A DNA stretch of 64,000 bases from the NCBI GenBank assembly GCA_024228935.1, contig JAAESX010000067.1, positions 1 through 64,000 of the forward strand, read 5' to 3'. The stretch comes from Pseudomonadota bacterium (GTDB lineage: Bacteria; Myxococcota_A; UBA796; CAJQPC01). Positions 42,554-51,032 of this stretch are shown piece after piece; the first letter of the stretch is position 1, and the number at the start of each line of letters is the position of its first letter. The position numbers and the translations under genes were made by a program. The notes beneath the pieces were generated by a model. The model was not told the origin of the DNA, did no database searches, and saw only the letters and a list, made by a program, of their open reading frames with translations.

Positions 42554-45500
42554 CTACTCCTCGACCGCTTCGGCGGGATCGAGCGGCTCGTTCAGCATGA
42601 ACTCGGGCACACCGGGGGCGTCGAAGCCGTCGCCGTCGAGATCGATGTAGATCGGGTTCGTGAGCGCGAACGGATGCACCGGGTAGGTCCGCGGGTACTC
42701 CGGGGACTCCGACAGCAGCGCGCCGACCGCGTCGACCTCGGACAGCGCCTCGGTGACGACGTCCTGGAGCTCGACCGGGGCGTACTCGACCGGGGTGTAC
42801 ATCGGCTCGAGCGAGCCCGATCCCGACGCGATGACCGCGTACCAGGAGTCGATGGCCGGTTCGTCCTCGTACGTGGCGACCAGGTTCGTGATCTCGCTGG
42901 GGTCGAGGTCCGTCCAGACCTCGATCAGCACGCCGTTCCGGTAGAGCTCGACGCGCTCGACGTCGAACCACGTCGGGCTCTGGACCTCGATGTTGAACGT
43001 GACCGGCCCGTCCGGGATGTGGTCGTCCCCGACGATGGCGATGCCGTCGGCGGTGAAGTCGACGAACGGGCCGTACGAGGCGACCACGTGGCCGTCGCGG
43101 ACGTTCTCCGCGAGCTCGACCGGGTCGATGAACCCGGGCTGATCGGTGCTGGAGACGACGTAGTTGCGGGGACAGCCCGACTCGACGCTGGTCTTCCCGT
43201 GCGTGTCCGAGTTGCCGATGGCGGTGTAGCGGTAGCCCAGGTTGATGAGCGTGAACCAGTCGTCGATCTGGCCGTGGACGCCGTAGCCCAGGGTGTAGGT
43301 CCCCGCGTCGAGGTCGGCCTGTTCCTCGAGCGTCCGCTCGACGATGTCCCAGCCCTGGACGTCCTCGCCGTCGTTGTAGCCGGTGAGCTCGGGCTCGGTC
43401 GGGGTGCGCAGGAAGTCCATGCGCTTGCCGTTGAACAGCTCGAGCGCGTCGAACTCGGTCTGGAAGTTGCTGGCCGCGAGCAGCGGGTTCGTGATGGCCA
43501 GGATGGGGGTGTCGATGCGCGGCTCGCCGACCTCTCCACCGTAGGGCGAGAACCCGAACTGGTCGAAGTACCCCAGGATTCCGTCGCGGGGATGGGCGAC
43601 GAACGTGACCGGCGTCTCGACCATCGGGTCGCCGAGCGCCACCAGGTCGTCGAGCATCTGGTTCGGGTTGCTGTCGGTCCAGTCGAAGGCCCCGCCGGCG
43701 TTCAGCAGGTAGTCGTGCTGGACGGGGAAGCCCAGGTAGTGGCCGACCTCGACGGTGGTGACCTCGACGCCGGGGACGGTCGAGATCCAGTACCCGAGGC
43801 CGGTCTCCTCGACGACGGGCCGGAAGTCCGAGACGAAGTCGTGGTCGGTCGGCACGACGAACTCGACGCCCTCGGAGACCATGGTGTAGATGCGCTCGTG
43901 CGCCGACACGCCGGAGTCGTGCGAGGGATCGCTGTGGACGTGCAGATCGGCGCTGACCCAGCCGGTCGTGTCCACCGAGCGGATGACCTGGAGCTCGAGC
44001 TCGATGGGGCTGCTGGCGCTCACCTCGAAGTCGACCCACGCCAGCTCGTACTCGGGCCCACGCGTCGCGTACGCCGTGTAGCTGCCGGGGGGCAGCATGA
44101 TCTCGGTCTGACCGTAGGGGCTGAACACCACCGCCTCGGGCATGCCGGCGATGTAGCCGTCGCCCAGGACCGGGTCGCGGCTGCTGTCGCCGTCGTTCCG
44201 AGCGATGGTCAGCTTGGCCGGGACCAGCAGGCCGGTCTCATCGACCACGGTGAAGCCGGCGAGGCCAGCCCGCGGTGCCACGAGCGAGACGCTCTTCTCG
44301 GTCTTGTTGCCGACCGTGATGGGGACGCGTGGCCCCGTCCCGTTCTGGGACTCGTGCACGACCAGCTCGTAGTCGCCGGGAGGGAGCGTGCCGCCGAAGC
44401 TGCCGTCCGGGCTGTCGTCGTCCCAGCCGACGTCCGTCTCCCACTGGGAGTACGGCGCCTCCTCGCCCGCGACGTACACGAAGACCGACACGCCGCTGAC
44501 GGGCTCGAGCGTGCCCTCCTCGACCACCACGCCGTCGATGCGTCCGGTGTCCGCGCCTCGCGCCGCCAGGATGCCGTCCAGGACCGAGCCGACGTCGCCC
44601 TTTCCGACCACGAACACGCGCTCGTAGGTCAGCGCCATCTCGTTCGGGAAGCGCCCGTCGTCCTCGCCGAGGGTCCCCTCCATACCTGCACCGAACGCGG
44701 CAGTCTGGGACGAGGTGAAGAGCGGCACCTGGACCGTCCCGTCCAGCGCCGCCAGGCCGTAGCTGATGCCGTCGGCCGTGCCCGCGACGAAGTCCAGCTC
44801 GAAGGGAGCCTGGAAGGTGTTGAGCCCCGCCGCGGTCGCCTCCTGGACCGCCCCGTCCTCGTCGAACCCGATGCCGGGCGCGAAGACGTCGACGTTGCCG
44901 CCCTGCAGGTAGAAGTCGCCGAAGCTCGCGCCGGTCTCCACCGCCCAGCCGAGCAGATCGAGCTCGCCGGCCGAGCTCAGCAGCGTCGAGTCGTCCGGCA
45001 GCGCGCTGGGGTCGGACGGGATGGTGTTCGCGGGCCGCCAGTCGTACGCCGTCGTCCGCATCGTGACCCAGCTGGTCCCGGGCTCGACGATGTAGTCGGT
45101 CGAGATGCTGAAGTCGGGGGCGCCGATGATGGCCCACAGCCCCTTGAGCAGGCGCAGGAACGGCTCCTGGGCCGCCTTGACGCGGATCACGGCAGCGCCG
45201 CCATCCGAGCCATCGGCCAGGATCTCCACGTCGCCTTCGTTCACGGCGTACATGACGTTCATGTTGACCGTGGGGAAGGTCTCGGCGAGCCGGTCGTTGC
45301 CGAAGCCGCCGCCCATGCTGCCAAGCCGGTTCAGGTCCGCGTCGATCAGCGAGCCGCCGTAGAGGCTCGGCCCCATCGAGGCGCCGGGCTGGGTGATGGC
45401 CACCCGGATCGTCTCGTTCTCGAGGATGAAGTCGCCGGTACGCGCAAGCGCCTTGGGCCCACCGATCCCATCGGACAGATCCTCCATCTCGTACGCGGTG

Positions 45501-45568
45501 GCGTACTCGGGAGTGTGGTTGTCGCAGGAGATCAGGGCGAGGAGGCCCGTTGTGTAGATGATGGGCAT
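42554..45568 (-). CDS. PHP-domain (CehA/McbA-like) metallohydrolase lipoprotein
   Basis: A 1004-residue exported protein. The leader MPIIYTTGLLALISC lacks charges and ends in a lipobox-like ISC. The N-terminal half is beta-rich, with carboxypeptidase-regulatory-like segments around 350-560 (LPPGDYELVVHES, LPPGSYTAYATRG). The C-terminal half contains PHP metal motifs: DLHVHSDPSHDSG, PTDHDF, VEVTTVEVGHYLGF, FVAHPRDG and GNSDTHG. Relatives of this fold hydrolyse phosphoesters or carbamates; the substrate here is unknown. No ribosome-binding site is obvious. The divergent porin-like gene starts 36 nt away. Confidence 0.82.
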   Translation of the reverse strand: MPIIYTTGLLALISCDNHTPEYATAYEMEDLSDGIGGPKALARTGDFILENETIRVAITQPGASMGPSLYGGSLIDADLNRLGSMGGGFGNDRLAETFPTVNMNVMYAVNEGDVEILADGSDGGAAVIRVKAAQEPFLRLLKGLWAIIGAPDFSISTDYIVEPGTSWVTMRTTAYDWRPANTIPSDPSALPDDSTLLSSAGELDLLGWAVETGASFGDFYLQGGNVDVFAPGIGFDEDGAVQEATAAGLNTFQAPFELDFVAGTADGISYGLAALDGTVQVPLFTSSQTAAFGAGMEGTLGEDDGRFPNEMALTYERVFVVGKGDVGSVLDGILAARGADTGRIDGVVVEEGTLEPVSGVSVFVYVAGEEAPYSQWETDVGWDDDSPDGSFGGTLPPGDYELVVHESQNGTGPRVPITVGNKTEKSVSLVAPRAGLAGFTVVDETGLLVPAKLTIARNDGDSSRDPVLGDGYIAGMPEAVVFSPYGQTEIMLPPGSYTAYATRGPEYELAWVDFEVSASSPIELELQVIRSVDTTGWVSADLHVHSDPSHDSGVSAHERIYTMVSEGVEFVVPTDHDFVSDFRPVVEETGLGYWISTVPGVEVTTVEVGHYLGFPVQHDYLLNAGGAFDWTDSNPNQMLDDLVALGDPMVETPVTFVAHPRDGILGYFDQFGFSPYGGEVGEPRIDTPILAITNPLLAASNFQTEFDALELFNGKRMDFLRTPTEPELTGYNDGEDVQGWDIVERTLEEQADLDAGTYTLGYGVHGQIDDWFTLINLGYRYTAIGNSDTHGKTSVESGCPRNYVVSSTDQPGFIDPVELAENVRDGHVVASYGPFVDFTADGIAIVGDDHIPDGPVTFNIEVQSPTWFDVERVELYRNGVLIEVWTDLDPSEITNLVATYEDEPAIDSWYAVIASGSGSLEPMYTPVEYAPVELQDVVTEALSEVDAVGALLSESPEYPRTYPVHPFALTNPIYIDLDGDGFDAPGVPEFMLNEPLDPAEAVEE

Positions 45569-45572
45569 GGCG

Positions 45573-45587
45573 GCGTTAAGGTAACGC
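45573..45587. promoter_or_regulatory. GCGTTA/TAACGC inverted repeat between divergent genes
   Basis: GCGTTA-AGG-TAACGC fills most of the 35-nt gap between the PHP lipoprotein and the porin-like gene. Its CGTTA arms recall the repeat at 10936-10947, in the opposite arrangement. Confidence 0.35.
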
Positions 45588-45603
45588 GCGTCCGAGGTGC
45601 TCC

Positions 45604-46656
45604 ATGCTGCTGTTCGTCCTGCCCGCGTTTGCCTCTGAGGCCCCTGATGAGGGTCCCGACTTCGACCCGTACCTGCTGGCCCAGGTCCAGGCGACGGTGT
45701 TCGACATGGACGAGGCCGCCCAGGGCGATCCTGCGGGCTACGGCGACCCCGAAGACGACATGGGTTTCAAGGTGCGTCGCGGGCGCGTCGGCGGCTCGCT
45801 GACCGACGAGACCGGTCGCTTGAGCGGCAGCGTGATCGTGGGCGTGAGCTCGGGCTTCGACGCGTTCAGCTCGCGCGACGAGGGCGTCCAGCTCATCGAG
45901 GCCGCGATGCACGCGCAGGCCAACGACCTCATCGGCATCGACGTCGGCCTGACCAAGGTCCCGTACGGGCGCGAGAACCTGTTCTCGTCGAGCCAGCTCA
46001 CCTTCCAGGAGCGCACGGTCCAGGCCAACCACCTTGCGCCGTTCCGCGAGGTGGGTGCCGTCGTGGACATCCAGAAGTCCGGCGCCCGTGTCCGCATCGG
46101 CGCGTTCAACGGCAACAACTCGCTCTTCGGGGACGACGACCCGGGCCTGCTGACGACGGCGCGTGCCGAGTACACGCTCGGCGACGGCGACGCGTACTCG
46201 ACGTACGGGACGGTCGAGGGCCTGACGCTCGGTGTCGGCGGCGACTTCCTCTACAACATGGAGTACGCCACGAGCACCATGGGCTACGGCGGCGACGTCA
46301 TCGTCCGGGCCGGCGGTCTCTCGCTCCTGTTGGACGGCCACGCCGAGTCCATCAAGCCGACCGCATCCGACATCACCGCGCCCGGCGTCCTGGCGCAGAC
46401 GATGCGCTGGGGTGCGGGCGGACAGCTCGGATACACCGTCAACGACACGTGGGAGCCGGCGGCTCGCTTCGAGATCTTCGACGAGGACACGTCCACCAGC
46501 GACAACAACGACGTCATGCTCGGCACGTTCGGCGTGACCTCGCACTGGTGGGACGACCACTTCCGACTCGGCGCCGGCTACGTCCTGCGCCTGGAGCGCG
46601 GTGGGACGGCGGTCAGCAACGACAGCGCCCGTCTCTGGACGCAGGTCAGCTTCTAG
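45604..46656 (+). CDS. Outer-membrane porin-like beta-barrel protein
   Basis: A 350-residue protein with short leader MLLFVLPAFAS, cleavage likely after AFA. The mature part alternates hydrophobic and polar residues as barrel strands, with MGFKVRRGRVGGSLTDETGR and FREVGAVVDI similar to phosphate-selective OprO/OprP-type porins, and ends in Phe (LWTQVSF), the usual barrel-assembly signal. GAGGTG precedes the ATG. Specificity cannot be read. It is divergent from the PHP lipoprotein, which may act on a solute it admits; that is speculation. Confidence 0.75.
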   Translation: MLLFVLPAFASEAPDEGPDFDPYLLAQVQATVFDMDEAAQGDPAGYGDPEDDMGFKVRRGRVGGSLTDETGRLSGSVIVGVSSGFDAFSSRDEGVQLIEAAMHAQANDLIGIDVGLTKVPYGRENLFSSSQLTFQERTVQANHLAPFREVGAVVDIQKSGARVRIGAFNGNNSLFGDDDPGLLTTARAEYTLGDGDAYSTYGTVEGLTLGVGGDFLYNMEYATSTMGYGGDVIVRAGGLSLLLDGHAESIKPTASDITAPGVLAQTMRWGAGGQLGYTVNDTWEPAARFEIFDEDTSTSDNNDVMLGTFGVTSHWWDDHFRLGAGYVLRLERGGTAVSNDSARLWTQVSF

Positions 46657-46674
46657 CTCGTCCTTCAGCCAGGG

Positions 46675-47013
46675 CTAGCGCCCCTCGTGGACCTCGGCGA
46701 TGTCGAGGACGGCGACCAGCTGCGCGTACGACGCGATGATCGCCAGGATCAGTGGCTGCACGAGCAGGATGTGGAAGCGTCGCAGGTCGCGCATCACGTG
46801 CTCGGCGAGGCCCGCCCCATCCAGGTCGGACACCGAGCAGACGACGTGACGAGCGCACTGGATGGTCGCCTTGACCACCTCGTGAGAGACGTCCCGGCCC
46901 GCTTCATCGAGCGCGTCGACCACACTCCCCACGAGCGTGTCGAAGCTCACGAGCGCGTTGTCTCGCGTTCGGAAGCTCGGGTCGCTCGCGCCGGGGAGTC
47001 CTGCGATGGTCAT
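46675..47013 (-). CDS. Small helical protein, unknown
   Basis: A 112-residue protein not recognised. Residues 20-70 look amphipathic (VGSVVDALDEAGRDVSHEVV), and a hydrophobic stretch near 80-105 (FHILLVQPLILAIIASYAQL) could be one membrane helix. It has a promoter 6 nt from the ATG and no ribosome-binding site. It lies alone between a convergent porin gene and trxB. Coding status rests on codon-position GC pattern, a clean frame and the promoter. Confidence 0.6.
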   Translation of the reverse strand: MTIAGLPGASDPSFRTRDNALVSFDTLVGSVVDALDEAGRDVSHEVVKATIQCARHVVCSVSDLDGAGLAEHVMRDLRRFHILLVQPLILAIIASYAQLVAVLDIAEVHEGR

Positions 47014-47019
47014 GGAGAC

Positions 47020-47048
47020 ATTGTCCCCACGGATCGACCATTCGCCAA
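47020..47048 (-). promoter_or_regulatory. Promoter of the small helical protein gene, possibly leaderless
   Basis: TTGGCG (47043-47048), 17-nt spacer, GACAAT (47020-47025); 6 nt to ATG 47013. Confidence 0.45.
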
Positions 47049-47071
47049 GTCTCAGGTCTGTTGTCCCTCTC

Positions 47072-48022
47072 TCAGAAGCCCTCGCGGCGAGACAGCGACT
47101 CGTAGCCCTTGTGCTCCAGCCAGCGCTCGACCTCGAGCGCGGCCATGCAGCCCGAGCCCGCTGCGGTGATGGCCTGGCGGTAGGTGTGGTCCTGGACGTC
47201 GCCGGCCGCGAACACGCCCGGGATCTTCGTCGCGGCGGAGTCGGGAGCGGTCAGCAGGTACCCCGTCTCGTCGCTGTCGAGCCACTCGACGAACGGGCCG
47301 GAGTTGGGCTTGTGGCCGATGGCCAGGAACAGCCCGTCGAGCGCGAAGTCGCTCTCGGCGTTGGTCTTGTTGTCGATGAGGCGGACGCCGGTGACCTCCT
47401 TGTCGCCGAGCACGTCGATGACCGAGGTGTTCCAGTGCACCGTGACCTTGTCGTTGTCGAACACGCGCTGGCGCATGATCTTCGAGGCCCGCAGCTCGTC
47501 GCGACGGACGAACAGGTGCACCTCGGCGAACTTGGTGAGGAAGGTCGCCTCCTCGCACGCCGAGTCGCCGCCACCGACGACGCCGACGGTCTTGCCGCCG
47601 TAGAAGAAGCCATCACAGGTGGCGCACGCGGAGACCCCGTAGCCCTGCAGGCGCGTCTCGTTCTCGAGGCCGAGGTACTGCGCGGCGGCGCCGGTCGAGA
47701 TGACCATCGCCTTGGCGTGGTGGACCTCGCCGTTGTCGAGCGTGAACTGGAACGGCCACTGGGACAGCTCCACCGACACGACGGTCCACGGGTGGTACTC
47801 CGCGCCGAACCGGGTGGTCTGCGCCTTCATGCGCTCCATCAGCTCGGGCCCCATGATCCCCTCCGGGAACCCGGGGAAGTTGTCGACGTCCGTAGTGATG
47901 GTGAGCTGGCCGCCGGGCTGCAGTCCCTCGTAGACGACGGGCTTGAGGTTGGCGCGAGAGGTGTAGAGCGCGGCGGTGTGGCCGGAGGGGCCGGAACCGA
48001 AGATGACGACGTCGTGGACCAA
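47072..48022 (-). CDS. trxB: Thioredoxin reductase
   Basis: A 316-residue NADPH-dependent flavoenzyme that reduces thioredoxin. FAD motif VVIFGSGPSGHTAALYTSRA, the redox pair CATC in SACATCDGFFYGG, NADPH motif VGVVGGGDSACEEATFL with VRR, and the second FAD motif GVFAAGDVQDHTYRQAITAA. All key residues are intact. The start is probably TTG 48022 after GAGG, since no ATG or GTG gives the expected N-terminus. It is divergent from queG with 31 nt between starts, too short for two full promoters. Confidence 0.95.
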   Translation of the reverse strand: MVHDVVIFGSGPSGHTAALYTSRANLKPVVYEGLQPGGQLTITTDVDNFPGFPEGIMGPELMERMKAQTTRFGAEYHPWTVVSVELSQWPFQFTLDNGEVHHAKAMVISTGAAAQYLGLENETRLQGYGVSACATCDGFFYGGKTVGVVGGGDSACEEATFLTKFAEVHLFVRRDELRASKIMRQRVFDNDKVTVHWNTSVIDVLGDKEVTGVRLIDNKTNAESDFALDGLFLAIGHKPNSGPFVEWLDSDETGYLLTAPDSAATKIPGVFAAGDVQDHTYRQAITAAGSGCMAALEVERWLEHKGYESLSRREGF

Positions 48023-48053
48023 GGGAACCTCGAAGGGACTGGATCGCGAGAGA

Positions 48054-49070
48054 ATGGGCAGCGTGAATAACCTCTCCGAACTGCTCCAGCGTGAGGCCGC
48101 GGCCCTGGGGCTGCAGCATGTCCGCGCCGTGTCCGTCGAAGAGCGTGCCCCGCGCATCGAGGCTTTCGATGCGTGGCTCGAATCCGGGCACCACGGACAG
48201 ATGCGCTACCTGGCCCGAGGTCGCGATGACCGGGCCGATCCGCGCCGTCGTCTGCCTGCACGCACCGCCGTCGTCTTCGCCCTGGAGCACCACCACGAGC
48301 TGCCCCCGGACCCGGGCGGACTGACGGGACGCGTGGCCCGCTACGCCTGGGGCCGCGACTACCACAACGTCCTGGGCAAGCGACTGCGCAAGCTGCGCCG
48401 CAACCTGCGCCACAAAGGCATCGACAGCTGGGGCGGCGTCGACACGGCGCCCATCCTGGAGCGCGCCTGGTCCGAGTCCGCTGGCTTGGGCTTCTCGGGC
48501 AAGAACTGCGTCCAGATCCTGCCCGCGCGTGGCTCGTGGATGCTCCTGGGCGTCGTCTTCCTCCCCGTCGCGCTCGAGGTCGAGGGCTCCGGTCCCCTGC
48601 GCGAGCACTGCGGGGCCTGTCGGCGGTGCCTGGACGCCTGTCCGACCGAGGCGTTCGTCGACGCGCGGGAGCTCGACTCGACCCGGTGCATCTCGTACTG
48701 GACCATCGAGACCCGCGGCTCGATCCCGGTGGAGCTCCGGGCCGGCTTCGGTCGCTGGGTCTTCGGGTGCGACGTCTGCCAGGAGGTCTGCCCGCACAAC
48801 GCCGCGCCACCACCCGGTGATGAGGCGCTCGCGCCGCGCCACGCCTGGCTCGATCTGGCCGAGCTGATCGACCTCGACGACGGCCCGCTGATGGAGCGCT
48901 TCAACGGCTCGCCGATCAAGCGTCCAGGTCCGGATGGACTCCGGCGGAACGCGTGCGTGGTCCTGGGCAACCTGGGCTCGAGCGAGGCCATCCCCGTCCT
49001 CGAGCGGGCGTTGAAGCGTGGACCGCTCGTCGAAGAGCACGCGCGCTGGGCGCTCGACCGGCTAGGGTGA
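48054..49070 (+). CDS. queG: Epoxyqueuosine reductase
   Basis: The last step of queuosine synthesis in tRNA anticodons; a cobalamin- and Fe-S-dependent enzyme. At 338 residues it has the tandem ferredoxin motifs CGACRRCLDACPTEAF and CDVCQEVCPHN, the N-terminal domain (RYLARGRDDRADPRRRLP) and a C-terminal HEAT-like tail (GLRRNACVVLGNLGSSEAIP). ATG 48054 was chosen; GTG 48063 is possible. With miaE it is the second tRNA-modification enzyme in the window. Confidence 0.94.
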   Translation: MGSVNNLSELLQREAAALGLQHVRAVSVEERAPRIEAFDAWLESGHHGQMRYLARGRDDRADPRRRLPARTAVVFALEHHHELPPDPGGLTGRVARYAWGRDYHNVLGKRLRKLRRNLRHKGIDSWGGVDTAPILERAWSESAGLGFSGKNCVQILPARGSWMLLGVVFLPVALEVEGSGPLREHCGACRRCLDACPTEAFVDARELDSTRCISYWTIETRGSIPVELRAGFGRWVFGCDVCQEVCPHNAAPPPGDEALAPRHAWLDLAELIDLDDGPLMERFNGSPIKRPGPDGLRRNACVVLGNLGSSEAIPVLERALKRGPLVEEHARWALDRLG

Positions 49071-49074
49071 CCGG

Positions 49075-49413
49075 GTGCTGAACCGCATCCAGAAGTGGGC
49101 TCACCGCGCCTCGTCCCTGAGCGTGATCGTGTTCGCGATCGGGTTCGCGCCGACCGTCGCGTACACCGGCGGGCCGCTGGCGATGGGGTACTGGCTCTAC
49201 AACGGCTGGACCGAGCCCGAGCCGGCGGAGCTCCCCTTCCCCTGGATCGTCGTCGTGCTGCTCGTGGTGGGCTCGATCGGCTCGCTGGTGGCGGAGCTCG
49301 TGACCGGCCGGCAGAAGCTCTCCATCCTCACGCACGGCCTGGCGCTGTCGGCCATGGGCGTGACCGCGTGGCACCTGGTCGCCCTCATCCAGAGCTCGGG
49401 CCCGCCTCCGTGA
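49075..49413 (+). CDS. Small three-helix membrane protein, unknown
   Basis: A 112-residue protein with a charged N-terminus (MLNRIQKWAHRASS) and three membrane helices (SVIVFAIGFAPTVAYT, WIVVVLLVVGSIGSLVAELV, GLALSAMGVTAWHLVALI). The GTG start lies 4 nt after queG, and its end overlaps the rhomboid start (GTGA), so it is cotranslated with the protease. It could be an accessory or substrate of the rhomboid; there is no family match. Confidence 0.65.
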   Translation: MLNRIQKWAHRASSLSVIVFAIGFAPTVAYTGGPLAMGYWLYNGWTEPEPAELPFPWIVVVLLVVGSIGSLVAELVTGRQKLSILTHGLALSAMGVTAWHLVALIQSSGPPP

Positions 49414-51032
49414 GCATCGAGGTCCAGGGCCCCGAGGGCGTCGAGCGGCTGCCCTTCGACGAGTTCGAGCGCCGCGTCCGACAGGGGGAGATTCCCGCCG
49501 AGACCCTCGTGCGCATGGAGGTCCTGACGGGCGAGGACTTCCGGCCGGTCGGCTCGCTGGAGCTGTTCCAGACGCTCGCCGATCCCGAGCACCTGGCCTA
49601 CGCCCGCCGGGTCGGCGCCGCTGCCCCCCTGGTCACCGCGGCGCTGGTGGGGCTTCAGATCCGCATCTACCTGTCGTCCAAGGTCCTAGGTGTGGCCGAC
49701 TGGATGGTCGACACCTGCACCAACTGGGCGCCGGCGGTCCTGGAGGCTGGCGAGGTCCACCGCCTGCTCACGTACGGCGTCCTGCACCTGAGCCTGACGC
49801 ACCTGGCGCTCAACATGCTGTTCCTGGCGTACGCGGGCAGCAGCATCGAGCGCGCGATGGGCCGTGTGAACCTGGTCACCATCTTCATCTTCAGCGTGTT
49901 CGTGGGCGGCCTGCTGTCGATGTGGATGAGCCCGGGCCGGCCGAGCCTAGGGGCCTCGGGCGGCGACTTCGGCCTGATCGCAGCGGCGGTCGTCATCGGC
50001 TGGAAGCACGAGGACCAGCTCCCTGCGTTCGCTCGCAAGTATTTCGGCTGGGCCATCCTGCCGTACCTGGTCTACCCGCTGTGCCTGGGGCTGCTGAGCA
50101 CGACGGTGGACAACTGGGGCCACCTGGGAGGGCTCATCGGGGGCGCCGCGATGGCCACGTGGCTCCAGCCCGAGGGGTTTGAGCGATACCGGCGAGGGAA
50201 CCGGATCACGCGTGGCGTCGCCGTCGCGCTGGGGCTGCTGTCGCTCGGTGCCATCGCCGCCTGGGGACCGCGGCTGGTCCAGCTCGATGAGCGGACGTCA
50301 GCGACCGGGCTCACGGTCAGTGTGCCGACGGGCTGGCATGCCGGATGGGCGTTCACCGAGGACCGGGGCTGGACGAGTCCGCTCCAGGACGGCACGGTGG
50401 TCGCCACCACGAAGGTCCACCGCAAGCCACTCTCCACGGAGCAGGCCGTCGAGGGCCTCATCGCCCAGGTCCGAGCGGGCGGGACCGAGGTCGACCGGAC
50501 CGACGACATCGAACTCGAGGTCGACGGGTGGCCGGCCCGCCGGGTGCAGCTCCGCTTCGAGATCTCGGGCGAGCCCCAGGTCTTCGATGCCCTGGTGGTC
50601 GTCGTGGGCACCGCTGTGCATCGCGTGCACGTCCACGGCTCGGCCGATCGCACGCGGCGCCTGCACCAGATCGCCGAGCGGGTGTTCGAGGGCGTCCAGA
50701 TCGGCGACCCGGAGTCGCTGCTGGCCGCCCGCCACAAGCTGGACCGCAACCCGCGGTCGTGGAAGGCCAACCTCCAGGTGGCGGAGGAGGAGGCCAAGTT
50801 CGGCCACCCCGACGCGGCCTGGGAGGGCTACCGGCGCGCGCTACGCGACACGACCGAGGACGAGGCGGCCATCGCGGCAGCCATCCTCGACCTGTACGCC
50901 GACTACGGACGGGGCCCGGACGAGGCCCGCATCGACGAGCTCATCGGTGCATACCCCGAGGACCCGCGGGTGGTGCTCGCCGGGCACGCGGCCCGGGAGC
51001 GCCTGCAGGCCCAGCGAGAACAGACTCAGTAG
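49410..51032 (+). CDS. Rhomboid serine protease with N-terminal GYF-like and C-terminal TPR regions
   Basis: A 540-residue protein. Residues 1-55 resemble a GYF_2-type module (FERRVRQGEIPAETLVRMEV). Residues 70-275 are a rhomboid core: HLSLTHLALNMLFLAYAG (His and Asn of the oxyanion region), GASGGDFG with nucleophile Ser183, and WGHLGGLIGG with catalytic His238. The rest is soluble: a beta domain (GLTVSVPTGWHAGWAF, about 300-420) and TPR-like helices. Both catalytic residues are intact, so intramembrane proteolysis is expected. It overlaps the convergent BMC gene by 7 nt. Confidence 0.9.
   Translation: MSIEVQGPEGVERLPFDEFERRVRQGEIPAETLVRMEVLTGEDFRPVGSLELFQTLADPEHLAYARRVGAAAPLVTAALVGLQIRIYLSSKVLGVADWMVDTCTNWAPAVLEAGEVHRLLTYGVLHLSLTHLALNMLFLAYAGSSIERAMGRVNLVTIFIFSVFVGGLLSMWMSPGRPSLGASGGDFGLIAAAVVIGWKHEDQLPAFARKYFGWAILPYLVYPLCLGLLSTTVDNWGHLGGLIGGAAMATWLQPEGFERYRRGNRITRGVAVALGLLSLGAIAAWGPRLVQLDERTSATGLTVSVPTGWHAGWAFTEDRGWTSPLQDGTVVATTKVHRKPLSTEQAVEGLIAQVRAGGTEVDRTDDIELEVDGWPARRVQLRFEISGEPQVFDALVVVVGTAVHRVHVHGSADRTRRLHQIAERVFEGVQIGDPESLLAARHKLDRNPRSWKANLQVAEEEAKFGHPDAAWEGYRRALRDTTEDEAAIAAAILDLYADYGRGPDEARIDELIGAYPEDPRVVLAGHAARERLQAQREQTQ

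Noticed and set aside
42674..45802. A 1042-codon open frame antisense to the PHP lipoprotein
   Set aside because: It mirrors the codon bias of the sense gene, which has intact PHP motifs; no start signal or domain is present on this strand.
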